A stretch of DNA of 64,000 nt from Chroococcidiopsis sp. CCMEE 29 (GCF_023558375.1 NZ_CP083761.1:2288001-2352000), one strand, 5' to 3'; positions 44,335-53,303 are shown, counted from the first letter of the stretch. The notes: generated by a model from the sequence alone, not told the origin. A program made the numbers and translations.

Positions 44335-45342
44335 ATGCAAATGCCGAGCAATCAAATTAAAAACTTCAGTAACCGAAAGAGTGCTACAATTCTATTCGCA
44401 AAAAAATTAACGATAAATAGTAGAAGAAAAATTATTTTTAATATACTTATTCCCCTTGCATTAATCCTGGGAGGATGTGGAAATAGAGATGATTTAGAGC
44501 GTATACAAAAGTTTACTGCACTTGCTAATAAAGCTGCTGAAGGTTTCCCCACGATTGCAAACGATTTCTACCTTTCGTGTTTAAGATCTGCTCATTATCG
44601 AGCTTTTTTACCTACAAGGCAAGTCAATCCTGTAGTAACAAGAATTGAGGTAGAAAAAGATTGTAATGAAAAACTACAACTACAAGACTTGGGAACTAGC
44701 TTAATCGAGGCTAACGAAGTGCTAGTAGATTATGTAAGCTCACTAGGTAAACTTGCAACAGATGACATAATAGACTACAGCACTGACATAAAAGGTCTTG
44801 AAGGAGAACTTTCAAAACTACCCAAGATAAATAAATCTCAAGTAGAAGGTGGTATTAATATTGCAACAATACTATTGCGTGCAGCCAAAGATGGATACAG
44901 AAGAGAAAAACTAAAAGAAGTAATTGTATCAACGGATGATGACTTACAAATATTTATTGAAGGAATTAAGACGATTATGAACGAAGCGTATATAGGCATT
45001 TACTTGAGAAATGAGGAATCTGTAATAAATGGATATTACGGAGATTATATTACTAATCTTGTAAATAACAGAGCAGAAGGAGACACACAATCTTTAACTA
45101 TACTATTGTTAGATTTAGATAATAGGTGGGCTACAAATAAAGATGAAGTTGAACAAAAGAGAAATTTTGCTCGTGACTATATAGGTATTCTTGATAGTAT
45201 TGCTCAAAATCACGGAGCGTTACGTAGGATGTTTGCTAATGGTAAATCTCCCTCTTCAAAAGAAATGAAAAAAATGCTTGATAAGAACACAAAAAATTTA
45301 GAGTCCTTTGTGAAGAAGCTAAAGGATGTCCAAAGTAAATAA
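44335..45342 (+). CDS. Unknown lipoprotein, mostly helical
   Basis: Protein of about 335 aa. A long basic N-region (about 33 residues) precedes a hydrophobic stretch and a lipobox, LALILGGC (Cys48), so it should be anchored to the membrane outside the cytoplasm. The rest is A/T-rich and predicted helical (KFTALANKAAEGFPTI; many Lys/Glu/Leu). No known domain is recognised. A GGAAGG ribosome site supports ATG 44335 over the upstream GTG. The neighbours are likewise unknown, suggesting a small cassette. Confidence 0.65.
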   Translation: MQMPSNQIKNFSNRKSATILFAKKLTINSRRKIIFNILIPLALILGGCGNRDDLERIQKFTALANKAAEGFPTIANDFYLSCLRSAHYRAFLPTRQVNPVVTRIEVEKDCNEKLQLQDLGTSLIEANEVLVDYVSSLGKLATDDIIDYSTDIKGLEGELSKLPKINKSQVEGGINIATILLRAAKDGYRREKLKEVIVSTDDDLQIFIEGIKTIMNEAYIGIYLRNEESVINGYYGDYITNLVNNRAEGDTQSLTILLLDLDNRWATNKDEVEQKRNFARDYIGILDSIAQNHGALRRMFANGKSPSSKEMKKMLDKNTKNLESFVKKLKDVQSK

Positions 45343-45381
45343 AGGTTAATTAATTTTTGCAATAGTAAAGAGAGCAGAGCT

Positions 45382-45732
45382 ATGACAGCAACAGGTTCAA
45401 ACCAAGTCAATCTATTCGAATGTGCAGGTCGTTTGCTTGATGTCGCTACCGCTATTCAAATATATCGTTTCTCAAAACCAGAGCTTACTCCTGGGGAACG
45501 TAGTGACCTTGAGAGCTGGGAAAATATTTTTAGGTCTAAAGCCCTGGAGATCGGCAAAGACGTGTCGGAAACCATACTTGCGAGCTTACAAGATAAAATT
45601 AAGGAAATTCAAGAATCCACAAAAAAAGTAAAACAGGCATTGAAAAACCTTAAAAAAGTGCAAGAGGTTATACAGGCTCTCACAGAAGTTTTTCAATTTG
45701 TTAATGGTGTGATTCAAGTCCTCAAACCATAG
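45382..45732 (+). CDS. Unknown small helical protein
   Basis: Protein of 116 aa. The first half (ECAGRLLDVATAIQIYRF, ERSDLESWENIF) is probably globular helical. The second half (ILASLQDKIKEIQESTKKV to the end) is a long amphipathic helix, ending in a more hydrophobic segment (ALTEVFQFVNGVIQVLKP). It has no signal sequence. It is 39 bp after the lipoprotein gene, so the two are likely co-transcribed. It resembles pore-forming or coiled-coil partners only in a general way. Confidence 0.6.
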   Translation: MTATGSNQVNLFECAGRLLDVATAIQIYRFSKPELTPGERSDLESWENIFRSKALEIGKDVSETILASLQDKIKEIQESTKKVKQALKNLKKVQEVIQALTEVFQFVNGVIQVLKP

Positions 45733-46036
45733 AAGCAAAAGCCTGATAAGTAAATACTCGTTAGTTACCACAGATGCCTTTACAAGAGCGCATCCTAAGT
45801 TTCCCTAAGGAATGCGCTCATGCGCTCACATCTTTTCCAACCACAACTCAAAAAAGTAGTTCTTTAGAGTAGAAAGATTTGCTTTTAGGGCAAAGCATAG
45901 TCAAAATTACCGTGTTAGATCCGGCTGCAAAATAGATAAAAACAGGTTCAACAGCTCATTTAAAAAATTAGTTACTCTTATTAAGAGTATACGAGTCACA
46001 TAATTTAGTTAAATTTTTATAAACAGGGTAACACAA
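45733..46036. other. Intergenic with terminator-like hairpin
   Basis: GAGCGCATCC at 45786-45795 pairs with GGAATGCGCTC at 45809-45819 (one bulge), a stable stem placed 54 bp after the helical gene; a further GCGCTC copy follows. It probably ends the three-gene unit. The remaining 200 bases before the patatin gene are A/T-rich and should contain its promoter. Confidence 0.55.
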
Positions 46037-47107
46037 ATGGCAAACAATAAATATTACCGCATTCTTTCCTTTGATGGCGGCGGAATTCGTGGGTTGATTT
46101 CAACCGTGATGTTGGAGCGCTTAGAACAGAAGCTAAAGCAACATAATTCCGATAAGCGACTGATAGATTATTTCGATATTATTGCTGGAACCTCAACAGG
46201 TAGCCTGATCGCTTGTGCGTTGGCAACAAATAGATTTAATGCGAGTGAAATTAAAAGTTTATATATCAGAAGAGGAATTGAAATTTTTCCTCGTTTAAAT
46301 TATGTCTTAGCCAGCCTATTGAGCCGCATCCGTATAGGATTCGGTCAACCAATATATGACGGTAAAGGGTTGGAAAAGGTTCTTAAAGAGGAATTGGGAG
46401 AAACGTTTACTTTTGTAGATTTAGCAAAACCAACTATAGTTACAAGTTATGACACCTACAATAGACAGGCTGTAGTGTTTAAAAATACCAAAACTGAATT
46501 TGAAAAAATACCTGTATGGGAAATTTGCCGTTCCTCAGCTGCCGCACCTGTTGCTTTTCCTGGTCATAAGATGATGAATCAGGGTTTTCTTCAATATTTA
46601 AAGGCAAAAGGATTTGACATACCCCCAGAAGGAGCCATCCCATTAATTGATGGTGGTGTAGTTGCTAACGATCCAGCATTGTGTGCGATTGCTGAACGCC
46701 TTAGATGGAATTCTGCACCGCCAACTAATCCAAAGTGGAATGCTTTAGTAGAAGAGAAAGTCAATTTAGAGAACATTTTAGTAGCTTCCTTCGGCACAGG
46801 TCACAACTTGAACAGAATTGGTATTACAGAGGCAAGAGAATGGGGTTTATTACAATGGGCAAGCCCTCTCAGAGGCATACCTCTTCTTGATGTGCTTTTC
46901 GATGGTTCTAGTGATGCAGTAAGTTACATTGCTGAGGAAATCCTTGATAGTAGGCATTTCCGTTTTCAACCTCGTCTCGACCAAGATTTACCTGCTTTCA
47001 GTGCTAATCCCGGTAATATGGCAGCAATGCAACAGGTAACAGAAACATTTTTAAACCAACAAGAGATTGATAATAAGCTAAACCAGCTTGTAAATATGCT
47101 TGTTTAG
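46037..47107 (+). CDS. Patatin-like phospholipase
   Basis: Protein of 356 aa. The oxyanion loop is DGGGIRGL, the nucleophile elbow GTSTG (Ser53), and the catalytic Asp205 sits in IDGGVVAND, giving the Ser-Asp dyad of patatins. It should hydrolyse acyl chains of membrane lipids. CapV-type patatins are effectors in bacterial anti-phage systems, but no nucleotide cyclase is nearby; housekeeping lipid turnover is equally possible. The unknown membrane, lipoprotein and helical genes lie just upstream. Confidence 0.88.
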   Translation: MANNKYYRILSFDGGGIRGLISTVMLERLEQKLKQHNSDKRLIDYFDIIAGTSTGSLIACALATNRFNASEIKSLYIRRGIEIFPRLNYVLASLLSRIRIGFGQPIYDGKGLEKVLKEELGETFTFVDLAKPTIVTSYDTYNRQAVVFKNTKTEFEKIPVWEICRSSAAAPVAFPGHKMMNQGFLQYLKAKGFDIPPEGAIPLIDGGVVANDPALCAIAERLRWNSAPPTNPKWNALVEEKVNLENILVASFGTGHNLNRIGITEAREWGLLQWASPLRGIPLLDVLFDGSSDAVSYIAEEILDSRHFRFQPRLDQDLPAFSANPGNMAAMQQVTETFLNQQEIDNKLNQLVNMLV

Positions 47108-47161
47108 GAGCAAAGTTAACCCACTTCTACCGTTACCAGTCATTTGTAATTAGGGAAGAAA

Positions 47162-47674
47162 ATGTTACACCCATTTCAAGCTATCCCTGCTGACTACTAT
47201 CTGTGGGTTTTTGTACCTCTAGCTGCGTTGACTGTATTTTTGATAGCAGTGTTTAGGTTAATCCCCCTACAACCAGATATTGTGCAATTTGAACTAAATG
47301 CTGAACAAGTCATCAAATCATGGGGCGAAGCAGCTAAAATTCGTGCGGCTTTCAGCTTGGGACTAGACTTTCTCTTCCTAATCGTTTATTCCACTACTAT
47401 CGGGCTTGCCTGTGTTTGGGCAGCCAAAGTTGTCCAAATTCGTGAATTACCATTAGTAAATGTCGGAATTTTGCTAGCGTGGGGACAATGGCTGGCAGCT
47501 TTGCTGGATATATTGGAAAATATTGCTCTTGTAATTATCCTGTTTGATCCCGTAAAAACTAACTGGTCTCAGCTTGCTAAGTTGTGTGCAATTTCCAAGT
47601 TCAGCCTAGTTATTCTAGGGATGCTTTATGTAGGGGTCAGTGTAATTGTTCTAGGCTGGAGCAAGTTTGTTTAA
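47162..47674 (+). CDS. Unknown membrane protein
   Basis: Protein of 170 aa with four hydrophobic segments (YLWVFVPLAALTVFLIAVF; LGLDFLFLIVYSTTIGLACV; VNVGILLAWGQWLAALLDIL; FSLVILGMLYVGVSVIVLG). A soluble loop between the first two contains PDIVQFELNAEQVIKSWG. I recognise no family. It starts 54 bp after the patatin gene in the same direction and may be co-transcribed with it. Confidence 0.7.
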   Translation: MLHPFQAIPADYYLWVFVPLAALTVFLIAVFRLIPLQPDIVQFELNAEQVIKSWGEAAKIRAAFSLGLDFLFLIVYSTTIGLACVWAAKVVQIRELPLVNVGILLAWGQWLAALLDILENIALVIILFDPVKTNWSQLAKLCAISKFSLVILGMLYVGVSVIVLGWSKFV

Positions 47675-47759
47675 AGATGAAGACATAGGTGTTTTCCCTT
47701 TGAACTTTTACTAGGGATTAAGCGATGATGCGACCGTAGCAGTTCCTTTACAGATATGT

Positions 47760-48053
47760 TCAAGCTTTTTTTCGCTCAACATTGATGCGCTTGTTTGGAT
47801 TTTGTTTCCTCACCCAGGACAGAAATTTCCGCATTTGCGGCTCATTCTTCAGCCGGTCTAGGGAGTTTAACTCCTGTGCTAGGCGGGTATTATCATACAA
47901 CGTGTGAATTTGCCAATGGCAAGCAGAGCAAATATTAATTTTGGGTCCATGATGACCCTTTTTTTGTCTTGGGATGAGGTGATGAACCGTTAACCGTTCT
48001 ACTTCTGTGTCACACAACTCGCAATTCATCCGCTCTCCAGCAACAAGCAACAT
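47760..48053 (-). CDS. HNH-endonuclease-family small protein
   Basis: Protein of 97 aa. CELCDTEVERLTVHHLIPR and NICSACHWQIHTLYDN give the zinc Cys pairs and the HH...N...H pattern of the HNH fold. Stand-alone proteins of this size occur widely in cyanobacteria and are annotated as HNH endonucleases; a DNA target has not been defined for them. It is divergent from dapB (51 bp between starts), so the two share a promoter region. Confidence 0.85.
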   Translation of the reverse strand: MLLVAGERMNCELCDTEVERLTVHHLIPRQKKGHHGPKINICSACHWQIHTLYDNTRLAQELNSLDRLKNEPQMRKFLSWVRKQNPNKRINVERKKA

Positions 48054-48104
48054 TGCCCCTCTTGGTCTAGAATGCGCTTGACAGGTTCAAGATATCCTTA
48101 AAGT

Positions 48105-48935
48105 ATGATGAATCAAACTCCTATCCCGGTAGTTGTTAACGGTGCTGCTGGCAAAATGGGTCGCGAAGTGGTCAAAGCTGTGGCGCAAGCAGCGGACATG
48201 ACTTTAGTAGGCGCAATTGACCGCAATCCTGAATACAATGGCACAGATGCTGGGGAACTGGCGGGTTTGGGTGAACCGCTGGAAGTTCCCATTACCGATC
48301 AGTTAGAACCAATGCTGGCTTTTGCCGCCCAAGAAAGACAGCCCGGAGTGATGGTAGATTTTACCCATCCGAGTACAGTTTATGACAATATTCGGTCGGC
48401 GATCGCCTACGGAATTCGGCCAGTCGTAGGCACCACTGGTTTAAGCCCAGATCAAATTCAAGACTTAGCGGAATTTGCTGATAAAGCCAGCACTGGCTGT
48501 TTGATTATCCCCAACTTTTCGATTGGGATGGTTTTGCTACAACAAGCAGCTATTCAAGCCTCCCAGTATTTCGACCATGTTGAAATCATTGAACTGCATC
48601 ACAACCAAAAAGCGGATGCCCCCAGTGGAACTGCGATTCAAACTGCCCAGATGTTGACAGAAATGGGCAAAACTTACAACCCGGCTGTTGTGGAAGAGAC
48701 AGAAAAATTACCAGGAGCTAGAGGAGGCTTGGCTGAAGAAGGGATTCGCATCCACAGCATCCGATTACCGGGACTGATTGCTCATCAGGAAGTGATCTTT
48801 GGCGCAGCGGGTCAAATTTACACCCTACGTCACGACACAAGCGATCGCGCTTGCTATATGCCAGGAGTGCTACTCGCCATTCGCAAAGTCCTTCAACTCA
48901 AATCCCTAGTCTATGGTTTAGAAAAGATACTGTGA
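48105..48935 (+). CDS. dapB: 4-hydroxy-tetrahydrodipicolinate reductase
   Basis: Protein of 276 aa, the usual length. It has the NAD(P) motif [13 protein letters not shown], the catalytic-region signature [15 protein letters not shown] (His and Lys), and the C-terminal [17 protein letters not shown]. The enzyme makes tetrahydrodipicolinate for lysine and diaminopimelate (cell wall) synthesis. The next gene, starting 39 bp later across a heptamer repeat, is a conserved membrane protein and may share the transcript. Confidence 0.96.
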   Translation: MMNQTPIPVVVNGAAGKMGREVVKAVAQAADMTLVGAIDRNPEYNGTDAGELAGLGEPLEVPITDQLEPMLAFAAQERQPGVMVDFTHPSTVYDNIRSAIAYGIRPVVGTTGLSPDQIQDLAEFADKASTGCLIIPNFSIGMVLLQQAAIQASQYFDHVEIIELHHNQKADAPSGTAIQTAQMLTEMGKTYNPAVVEETEKLPGARGGLAEEGIRIHSIRLPGLIAHQEVIFGAAGQIYTLRHDTSDRACYMPGVLLAIRKVLQLKSLVYGLEKIL

Positions 48936-48940
48936 CACCT

Positions 48941-48974
48941 AAAATCCAAAATCCAAAATCCAAAATCTAAAATC
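48941..48974. repeat. Heptamer repeat AAAATCC, about five units
   Basis: Three AAAATCC units followed by AAAATCT and most of AAAATCA fill the gap between dapB and the next ATG (48975). The element supplies the bases where a ribosome site would normally stand, so the start codon has no visible Shine-Dalgarno sequence. Confidence 0.85.
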
Positions 48975-49691
48975 ATGCTCGTTCCACTCACTCGCCAGAA
49001 ATTTGAACAACTTCTCCCCCGGATCGCCACGGGCGATCAATACCGATACTCCTGGGGTAAGTTCCCTGATTTTTTGAGGCGGCTGTTAATTTCTGTGGTC
49101 GGCGTGGTAGTTGTTTGGCTTTTGAGTCTTGTTCTTGGCGAGGGATTTGGTCCGTTGCTCTTTCCCGTAGGAGCGATCGCAGGTCTTTACTTTTTGTGGG
49201 CACCCGTCTTGTGGGCAAGTCTACGCAATGGGGAATACCGCCGATACCCATACAGCGGATTCTTTCGCGGTCGAGTGCTAGACGTGTTTGTTACAGAAGA
49301 ATTGATCGGCAAAGAGGAAACAGTTAACAATAAAGGCGAGCTGGTAATTGTAGAAAACCGAGAGCGAAGACTAAATTTAGAAATTGGCGATGAAACCGGA
49401 TTCACTACCGAGCTACAGGTGCCTTTACGCCGTACTCACCAAGACGTTGTTCCTGGTCAAGTTGCCGAGATGGTGGTACTGTCAAATCGTCCGGATTTGA
49501 GCAGTATTGCTAAGGTAACGGATGTTTATATTCCTACTCAGAATTTGTGGGTGAGTGATTATCCTTACCTGCGCCGGGATATGTTTATAGAAGTGAGTCG
49601 CCGGATACGACGAAACAATCAAGATCCACGTTCTCGCCGCGACTCTAGAAGAAAACCGCAACAATCACCAAGGCAGGATCTAGATTACTAA
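48975..49691 (+). CDS. Conserved cyanobacterial membrane protein
   Basis: Protein of 238 aa. Two hydrophobic segments (about residues 37-55 and 60-80) are followed by a soluble beta-rich domain (YSGFFRGRVLDVFVTEELIG to VTDVYIPTQNLW) and a basic Arg/Gln-rich tail. Homologues in cyanobacteria are often labelled as phosphate ABC transporter permease, but there is no transporter signature here, so I would not adopt that name. The soluble domain probably faces the cytoplasm. The start directly abuts the heptamer repeat. Confidence 0.75.
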   Translation: MLVPLTRQKFEQLLPRIATGDQYRYSWGKFPDFLRRLLISVVGVVVVWLLSLVLGEGFGPLLFPVGAIAGLYFLWAPVLWASLRNGEYRRYPYSGFFRGRVLDVFVTEELIGKEETVNNKGELVIVENRERRLNLEIGDETGFTTELQVPLRRTHQDVVPGQVAEMVVLSNRPDLSSIAKVTDVYIPTQNLWVSDYPYLRRDMFIEVSRRIRRNNQDPRSRRDSRRKPQQSPRQDLDY

Positions 49692-49702
49692 TAATTCTCC
49701 AT

Positions 49703-50332
49703 TTAACTTCCCAGATTGCCATCTTGCCCATAGGCTTGCCAAGCTAGGTCTACCAACGCATCAACAATTGCTGCTGCTACCACGGCACCGCCCTTGCACC
49801 CCTTAATCCGAATGTGAGGAACTAAAGAGTCTCGCAAGCGTTCTTTAGCAACATCCACATCCACAAATCCAGCGGGTGCACCAATTACCAAAGCAGGTCG
49901 AATTTCTTCCGCTTCAATTAACTCAACCAACGCTGTCAGCGCTGTCTGCTCTTGACTAATAACAAAAATTCCTTCTGGGTAACGTTTAGCTAGTGTCTCA
50001 ATTCCCCGAGCAGCACGAGTTTTTTCCTTTTGAGGTCGAGTCAAGGCATCCATGCTGCAATACACCGGATTAGCAAAGGTGTTTTGGATATTGGGCGTGA
50101 TGCCAACTTGTACCATCGGCACATCTACTACAATCGTGCTACGAGCTGCCAGGGCTGCGGCTCCAGACTGAAGGGCACGTTCAGAAAAGTGAATTAAAGA
50201 CTTGTACTCAAAGTCAGCTGTGGCATAGATCGCGCGGCGGACAATTTCGTATTCTGCCGGAGAAAAGACGTGTTCATCGATTTCACGATCAATTACTGCC
50301 AAGTTTTGGGCATCTGTTAACTGCCATTCCAT
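49703..50332 (-). CDS. cobH: Precorrin-8X methylmutase
   Basis: Protein of 209 aa. It has the family signatures SLIHFSERALQSGAAAL, VVDVPMVQVGI (active-site His in IHF), and APAGFVDVDVAKERL followed by KGCKGGAVVAAAIVDALV. The enzyme moves a methyl group to make hydrogenobyrinic acid in cobalamin synthesis. It is downstream of the TPM gene on the minus strand, 54 bp away, and converges with the membrane gene to its left. The second cobalamin-related gene of the window is cobW at 23605. Confidence 0.95.
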   Translation of the reverse strand: MEWQLTDAQNLAVIDREIDEHVFSPAEYEIVRRAIYATADFEYKSLIHFSERALQSGAAALAARSTIVVDVPMVQVGITPNIQNTFANPVYCSMDALTRPQKEKTRAARGIETLAKRYPEGIFVISQEQTALTALVELIEAEEIRPALVIGAPAGFVDVDVAKERLRDSLVPHIRIKGCKGGAVVAAAIVDALVDLAWQAYGQDGNLGS

Positions 50333-50386
50333 AGGCGATGGGTGAGGGGCGAGAGTTGAGCAGGGGGAGTAGGGGAAGATTAAATA

Positions 50387-51193
50387 TTAGGTTTCAGAAG
50401 CGGAAGAACGGCTGAAGATTGGTGATAGGTAGGCAACTAAAGCTCCGATTAGGAAGCCAGCAATATTACGAACCAACGGTAACCATTCCGAAGTCCGCGT
50501 AACGACTGGTCCAATACCAAAGGCAATAAACAATATGCCCCACAGCGGAGAGAATATTAAAGCCCATTGCCAAGCAAAGATTTGTCCTTGACGGCGAGGC
50601 TGAGCTGCAAATCCACAAACAATCCCACCAACGACTGAAGTGATTAAGGTGAGAATCCATTGCTCTCGTGGCAGTCCGGGCACAACACGGCAACCGCCCT
50701 GACGCAGACAAGTTTTGATTGATTCTAGTGATTGCAGGATGGACTGATCCTCACCTTCGTCCCGCACAAAGTACAAATTACCGTAGCGTGTTTGTAACTC
50801 TATCCAGAATGTCCGAGGTAGCAACTGGTAAACAGCATCGCCCACGTTGAAATTGAGGATGTTGCCGCCTCGTGCATCGGCAACGAGCAGGACGCTCTTG
50901 TCATTTAGACCCCAAAAGTTTTTCACAGCCTTACCTGGAGTCCGATCGTACTGAGTCAAAACACGCAATTTCCAGCCTGTTTCAGCCTCAAATTGTTCTA
51001 GATCTTTGGCAAGGCGCTGTTCTTGAATCTCGGTGAGAGATTTGGCTAAGTCAATCACGGGGGTTGGGGTGTCGGGAAGTAAATCGGGATTGTTATAAGC
51101 CAGTGCTGGTGACGGCAGCATCGCCCAAATTGACCCAGCTAAAAAGAATGCTGTAAAACATACCAGAAGGTGTCGCCAAAGAAAACGCTGCAT
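50387..51193 (-). CDS. TPM-domain exported membrane protein (Psb32-like)
   Basis: Protein of 268 aa. A signal peptide (residues 1-32, ending SPALAYN) is followed by a TPM domain (about 40-165): VIDLAKSLTEIQEQRLAKDLEQ, LRVLTQYDR, VLLVADARGGNILNFNVG. Then come two Cys in CLRQGGC and three hydrophobic segments at the C-terminus. TPM proteins such as Psb32/TLP18.3 help photosystem II repair in the thylakoid lumen. That role is inferred from the family. Confidence 0.8.
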   Translation of the reverse strand: MQRFLWRHLLVCFTAFFLAGSIWAMLPSPALAYNNPDLLPDTPTPVIDLAKSLTEIQEQRLAKDLEQFEAETGWKLRVLTQYDRTPGKAVKNFWGLNDKSVLLVADARGGNILNFNVGDAVYQLLPRTFWIELQTRYGNLYFVRDEGEDQSILQSLESIKTCLRQGGCRVVPGLPREQWILTLITSVVGGIVCGFAAQPRRQGQIFAWQWALIFSPLWGILFIAFGIGPVVTRTSEWLPLVRNIAGFLIGALVAYLSPIFSRSSASET

Positions 51194-51559
51194 GGATAAG
51201 TTTTATACAAATTTCAAATGGGACGTGAATAGAGTAGTTTTTATTGTAAAGAGTAGATGAAAACTTATTCTTCTTTACATTTGTTTACTTTAATCTAATA
51301 TAGCTAAAACTGGAAGCACCACCATTCTAAGAATGAGCATAAGCACCATTCTTAACTGACAACGCTAAATTAGAATTTCCTAGAGCTTGTTACCAATTTT
51401 CGTTGGTTTGGCTACAAATTGGTGAGTGTACACCGTCATCAGGAAGCAAGGGCGAGTCATACAGGGAATCAATCTGCTTACCCTGTTATGGACAGACGCA
51501 GATCACCATATTTCCTGTGAATTATCAGAAAACTCGTTCCTACAATCACAAACCTATTC
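51194..51559. other. Intergenic with CATTCTAAGAATG palindrome
   Basis: I see no convincing gene. Within it, CATTCTAAGAATG (51323-51335) is a 6-1-6 palindrome preceded by AAGCACCAC, and AAGCACCATTCTTA follows at 51341-51354 as a partial direct repeat. The pair could be operator half-sites upstream of the TPM gene, about 120 bp from its start. This is only a suggestion. Confidence 0.35.
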
Positions 51560-52558
51560 TTAATGCCAGGCACGAAAGAAGGTATTGTCCTCCCAAACAG
51601 CAGCAGTGCGTTGCTCAATTGCTGCCAACTCCTGAGCAGAAAGTGGCTGGAAAGCCTGAGCTACACTGATATTATGTTCTAACTGGGCTACCGTCTCCGC
51701 TGCAATGACGCAACACTGAACTCCCGGCTGAGACATGACATATCCTAGTGCCTGATGCATTCCATCGAGCCCACCGGGCTTAAATAAACGACCGTAAGCT
51801 GGTACCTTCATAGCAATAACGCCCACATTTTGCTGCTGAGCGATTGGCAGCACCACTGGAAGGAAAGGGCGTGGGTGGTGTTTATCAGCCGCATTGACAG
51901 GAATCAGTGTGGTATGAAATGGATATCGCCGTAAACCTTCTGCAATTACAGCAGGTTCGTGATGACCAGTAATGCCAGAAAACCGGACGAGCTTCTGCTG
52001 TATGGCTTCTTCTAAGGCTTGAATCGCTCCATTTGAGCCAAAGATGGTGTCTAGCTCTTCCTGGAAAGAGACGTGATGCATTTGCCATAGGTTTAGATAA
52101 TCAGTTTTTAGGCGCTTGAGCGATCGCTCTAATTCTCGCCACGCGCCATCCCGATCTCTGGCATCCGTCTTACTAGCTAAAAACAGGCTTGAGCGATGCG
52201 GTGGCAGCACTTTCCCCAAATAGTCTTCGCTCGGTCCGTAGTTAGCAGCAGTGTCAAAGTAACGAATATCCAGTTCGAGTGCTCTTTGAATAATTGCTAC
52301 CGCATCAGCCTCTGCTCCCTCCCACGATAGCGGCGTTTGACCTGCTCCCCCCAATCCGAAAATGGGTACTTTGATTCCAGTGCGTCCCAGCGCTCGTTCT
52401 GGTATCGTCGCTGTTGGTTTAGCAGTGTCAGTTGAATTCTGAACAGCTGGTTTAGCGGAGCTGATTAGATTCTGTTGCAATGCAGCAGTTCCCACAATAC
52501 CGCCAGCGGCAGCAGCACTGGTCATCAGAAAATCGCGCCGTGTCGTTTTTTCTGTCAC
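51560..52558 (-). CDS. Aldo/keto reductase with Tat signal
   Basis: Protein of 332 aa. The N-terminus TRRDFLMTSAAAAGG is a twin-arginine export signal. The AKR tetrad is visible: Asp and Tyr in YFDTAANYGPSEDYLG, Lys in LFLASKTDA, and His in LWQMHHV. A periplasmic reductase of this type is unusual because NAD(P)H is cytoplasmic, but Tat-exported AKR proteins occur in many bacteria. The substrate is unknown. The HdeD-like gene lies 58 bp upstream on the same strand. Confidence 0.9.
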   Translation of the reverse strand: MTEKTTRRDFLMTSAAAAGGIVGTAALQQNLISSAKPAVQNSTDTAKPTATIPERALGRTGIKVPIFGLGGAGQTPLSWEGAEADAVAIIQRALELDIRYFDTAANYGPSEDYLGKVLPPHRSSLFLASKTDARDRDGAWRELERSLKRLKTDYLNLWQMHHVSFQEELDTIFGSNGAIQALEEAIQQKLVRFSGITGHHEPAVIAEGLRRYPFHTTLIPVNAADKHHPRPFLPVVLPIAQQQNVGVIAMKVPAYGRLFKPGGLDGMHQALGYVMSQPGVQCCVIAAETVAQLEHNISVAQAFQPLSAQELAAIEQRTAAVWEDNTFFRAWH

Positions 52559-52616
52559 GATCAGCTCCTTTAGTGTTGAAGACTCTGAGGACGATCAGTT
52601 TCTTTCCAGATCTTAG

Positions 52617-53189
52617 CTAGGATCGAATAGATGTTTGGTCGGGATGATCCAGGGCAGAACGCATATTCAAAGACAGCATCACGCGTGAAATGCCGGTGAA
52701 CAGAACGCTGGCACCAACCAAGGTTCCGATCAGCCAAGGCGCATCGAAGGGCCACTGGAACCAAATCATTCCGCCTAACAGTAGGGTAATAATGCTGTCC
52801 CCCAGTACCCATGTCCAGTTCTGTTGCGGGCGCAACCGGAATGCCAGGATCAGCTCGAACACGCCTTCAGTTAGCAAAAAGCTACCGAGCAACAGAGTCA
52901 GCGTGAGTACACCGGTTAAGGGGTAAAAAAACAACATCACGCCTGTCGCAATATAGAGGATACTCAACACCAGCTTCCAAACGAAGCCTCCCTGATCGCG
53001 AGTTTGAAACGCGTAGAACAGCTTGGCAGAGCCCGCAGAGATCAGAATCAAACCAATCCAAGACTCAACGACAATCGTCGAGAAAGCAGGCAGAGCGATC
53101 GCTGCAATCCCCAAACCAATTAGCAGAGCACCAACCAAGAGTGATCGGTTAACCCTTTTCTTAGTGTCCGTAGAAATATCGGTTGTCAT
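52617..53189 (-). CDS. HdeD-family (DUF308) membrane protein
   Basis: Protein of 190 aa with six hydrophobic segments in three similar pairs (LLVGALLIGLGIAAIALPAF; IGLILISAGSAKLFYAF; and so on), the pattern of HdeD. In E. coli HdeD is tied to acid resistance; in cyanobacteria homologues are linked to general stress, with no defined mechanism. It is probably co-transcribed with the Tat-exported aldo/keto reductase downstream. Confidence 0.85.
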   Translation of the reverse strand: MTTDISTDTKKRVNRSLLVGALLIGLGIAAIALPAFSTIVVESWIGLILISAGSAKLFYAFQTRDQGGFVWKLVLSILYIATGVMLFFYPLTGVLTLTLLLGSFLLTEGVFELILAFRLRPQQNWTWVLGDSIITLLLGGMIWFQWPFDAPWLIGTLVGASVLFTGISRVMLSLNMRSALDHPDQTSIRS

Positions 53190-53285
53190 ACAAATTTTTT
53201 CCCTAGCTTAAGTGAGTTCTATGCTCAGGCTAAGAAATTTCTCAACAACTGGGTACAACCCTAAGGTAGACCCCCTACCCCAATA

Positions 53286-53303
53286 CGCTCTATCCGCTGA
53301 GCT
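53286..53303 (-). other. Isolated tRNA D-arm-like remnant
   Basis: On the minus strand, AGCTCAGCGGATAGAGCG matches the D-arm consensus (positions about 8-26) of many tRNAs exactly. I found no matching acceptor, anticodon or T arm on either side, so this is not a tRNA gene. It may be a remnant left by deletion or element excision at a tRNA, or chance. Confidence 0.35.

Noticed and set aside
46037-47107. Patatin gene as a CBASS effector
   Set aside because: No CD-NTase, Cap2 or Cap3 genes are near; membership in CBASS is not supported.
51403-51669. 88-aa plus-strand frame upstream of and overlapping the aldo/keto reductase end
   Set aside because: Low-complexity product without a motif, and it overlaps the conserved C-terminus of the reductase.
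53286-53303. A complete tRNA gene around the D-arm match
   Set aside because: No anticodon stem, T arm or acceptor pairing could be found in either flank.
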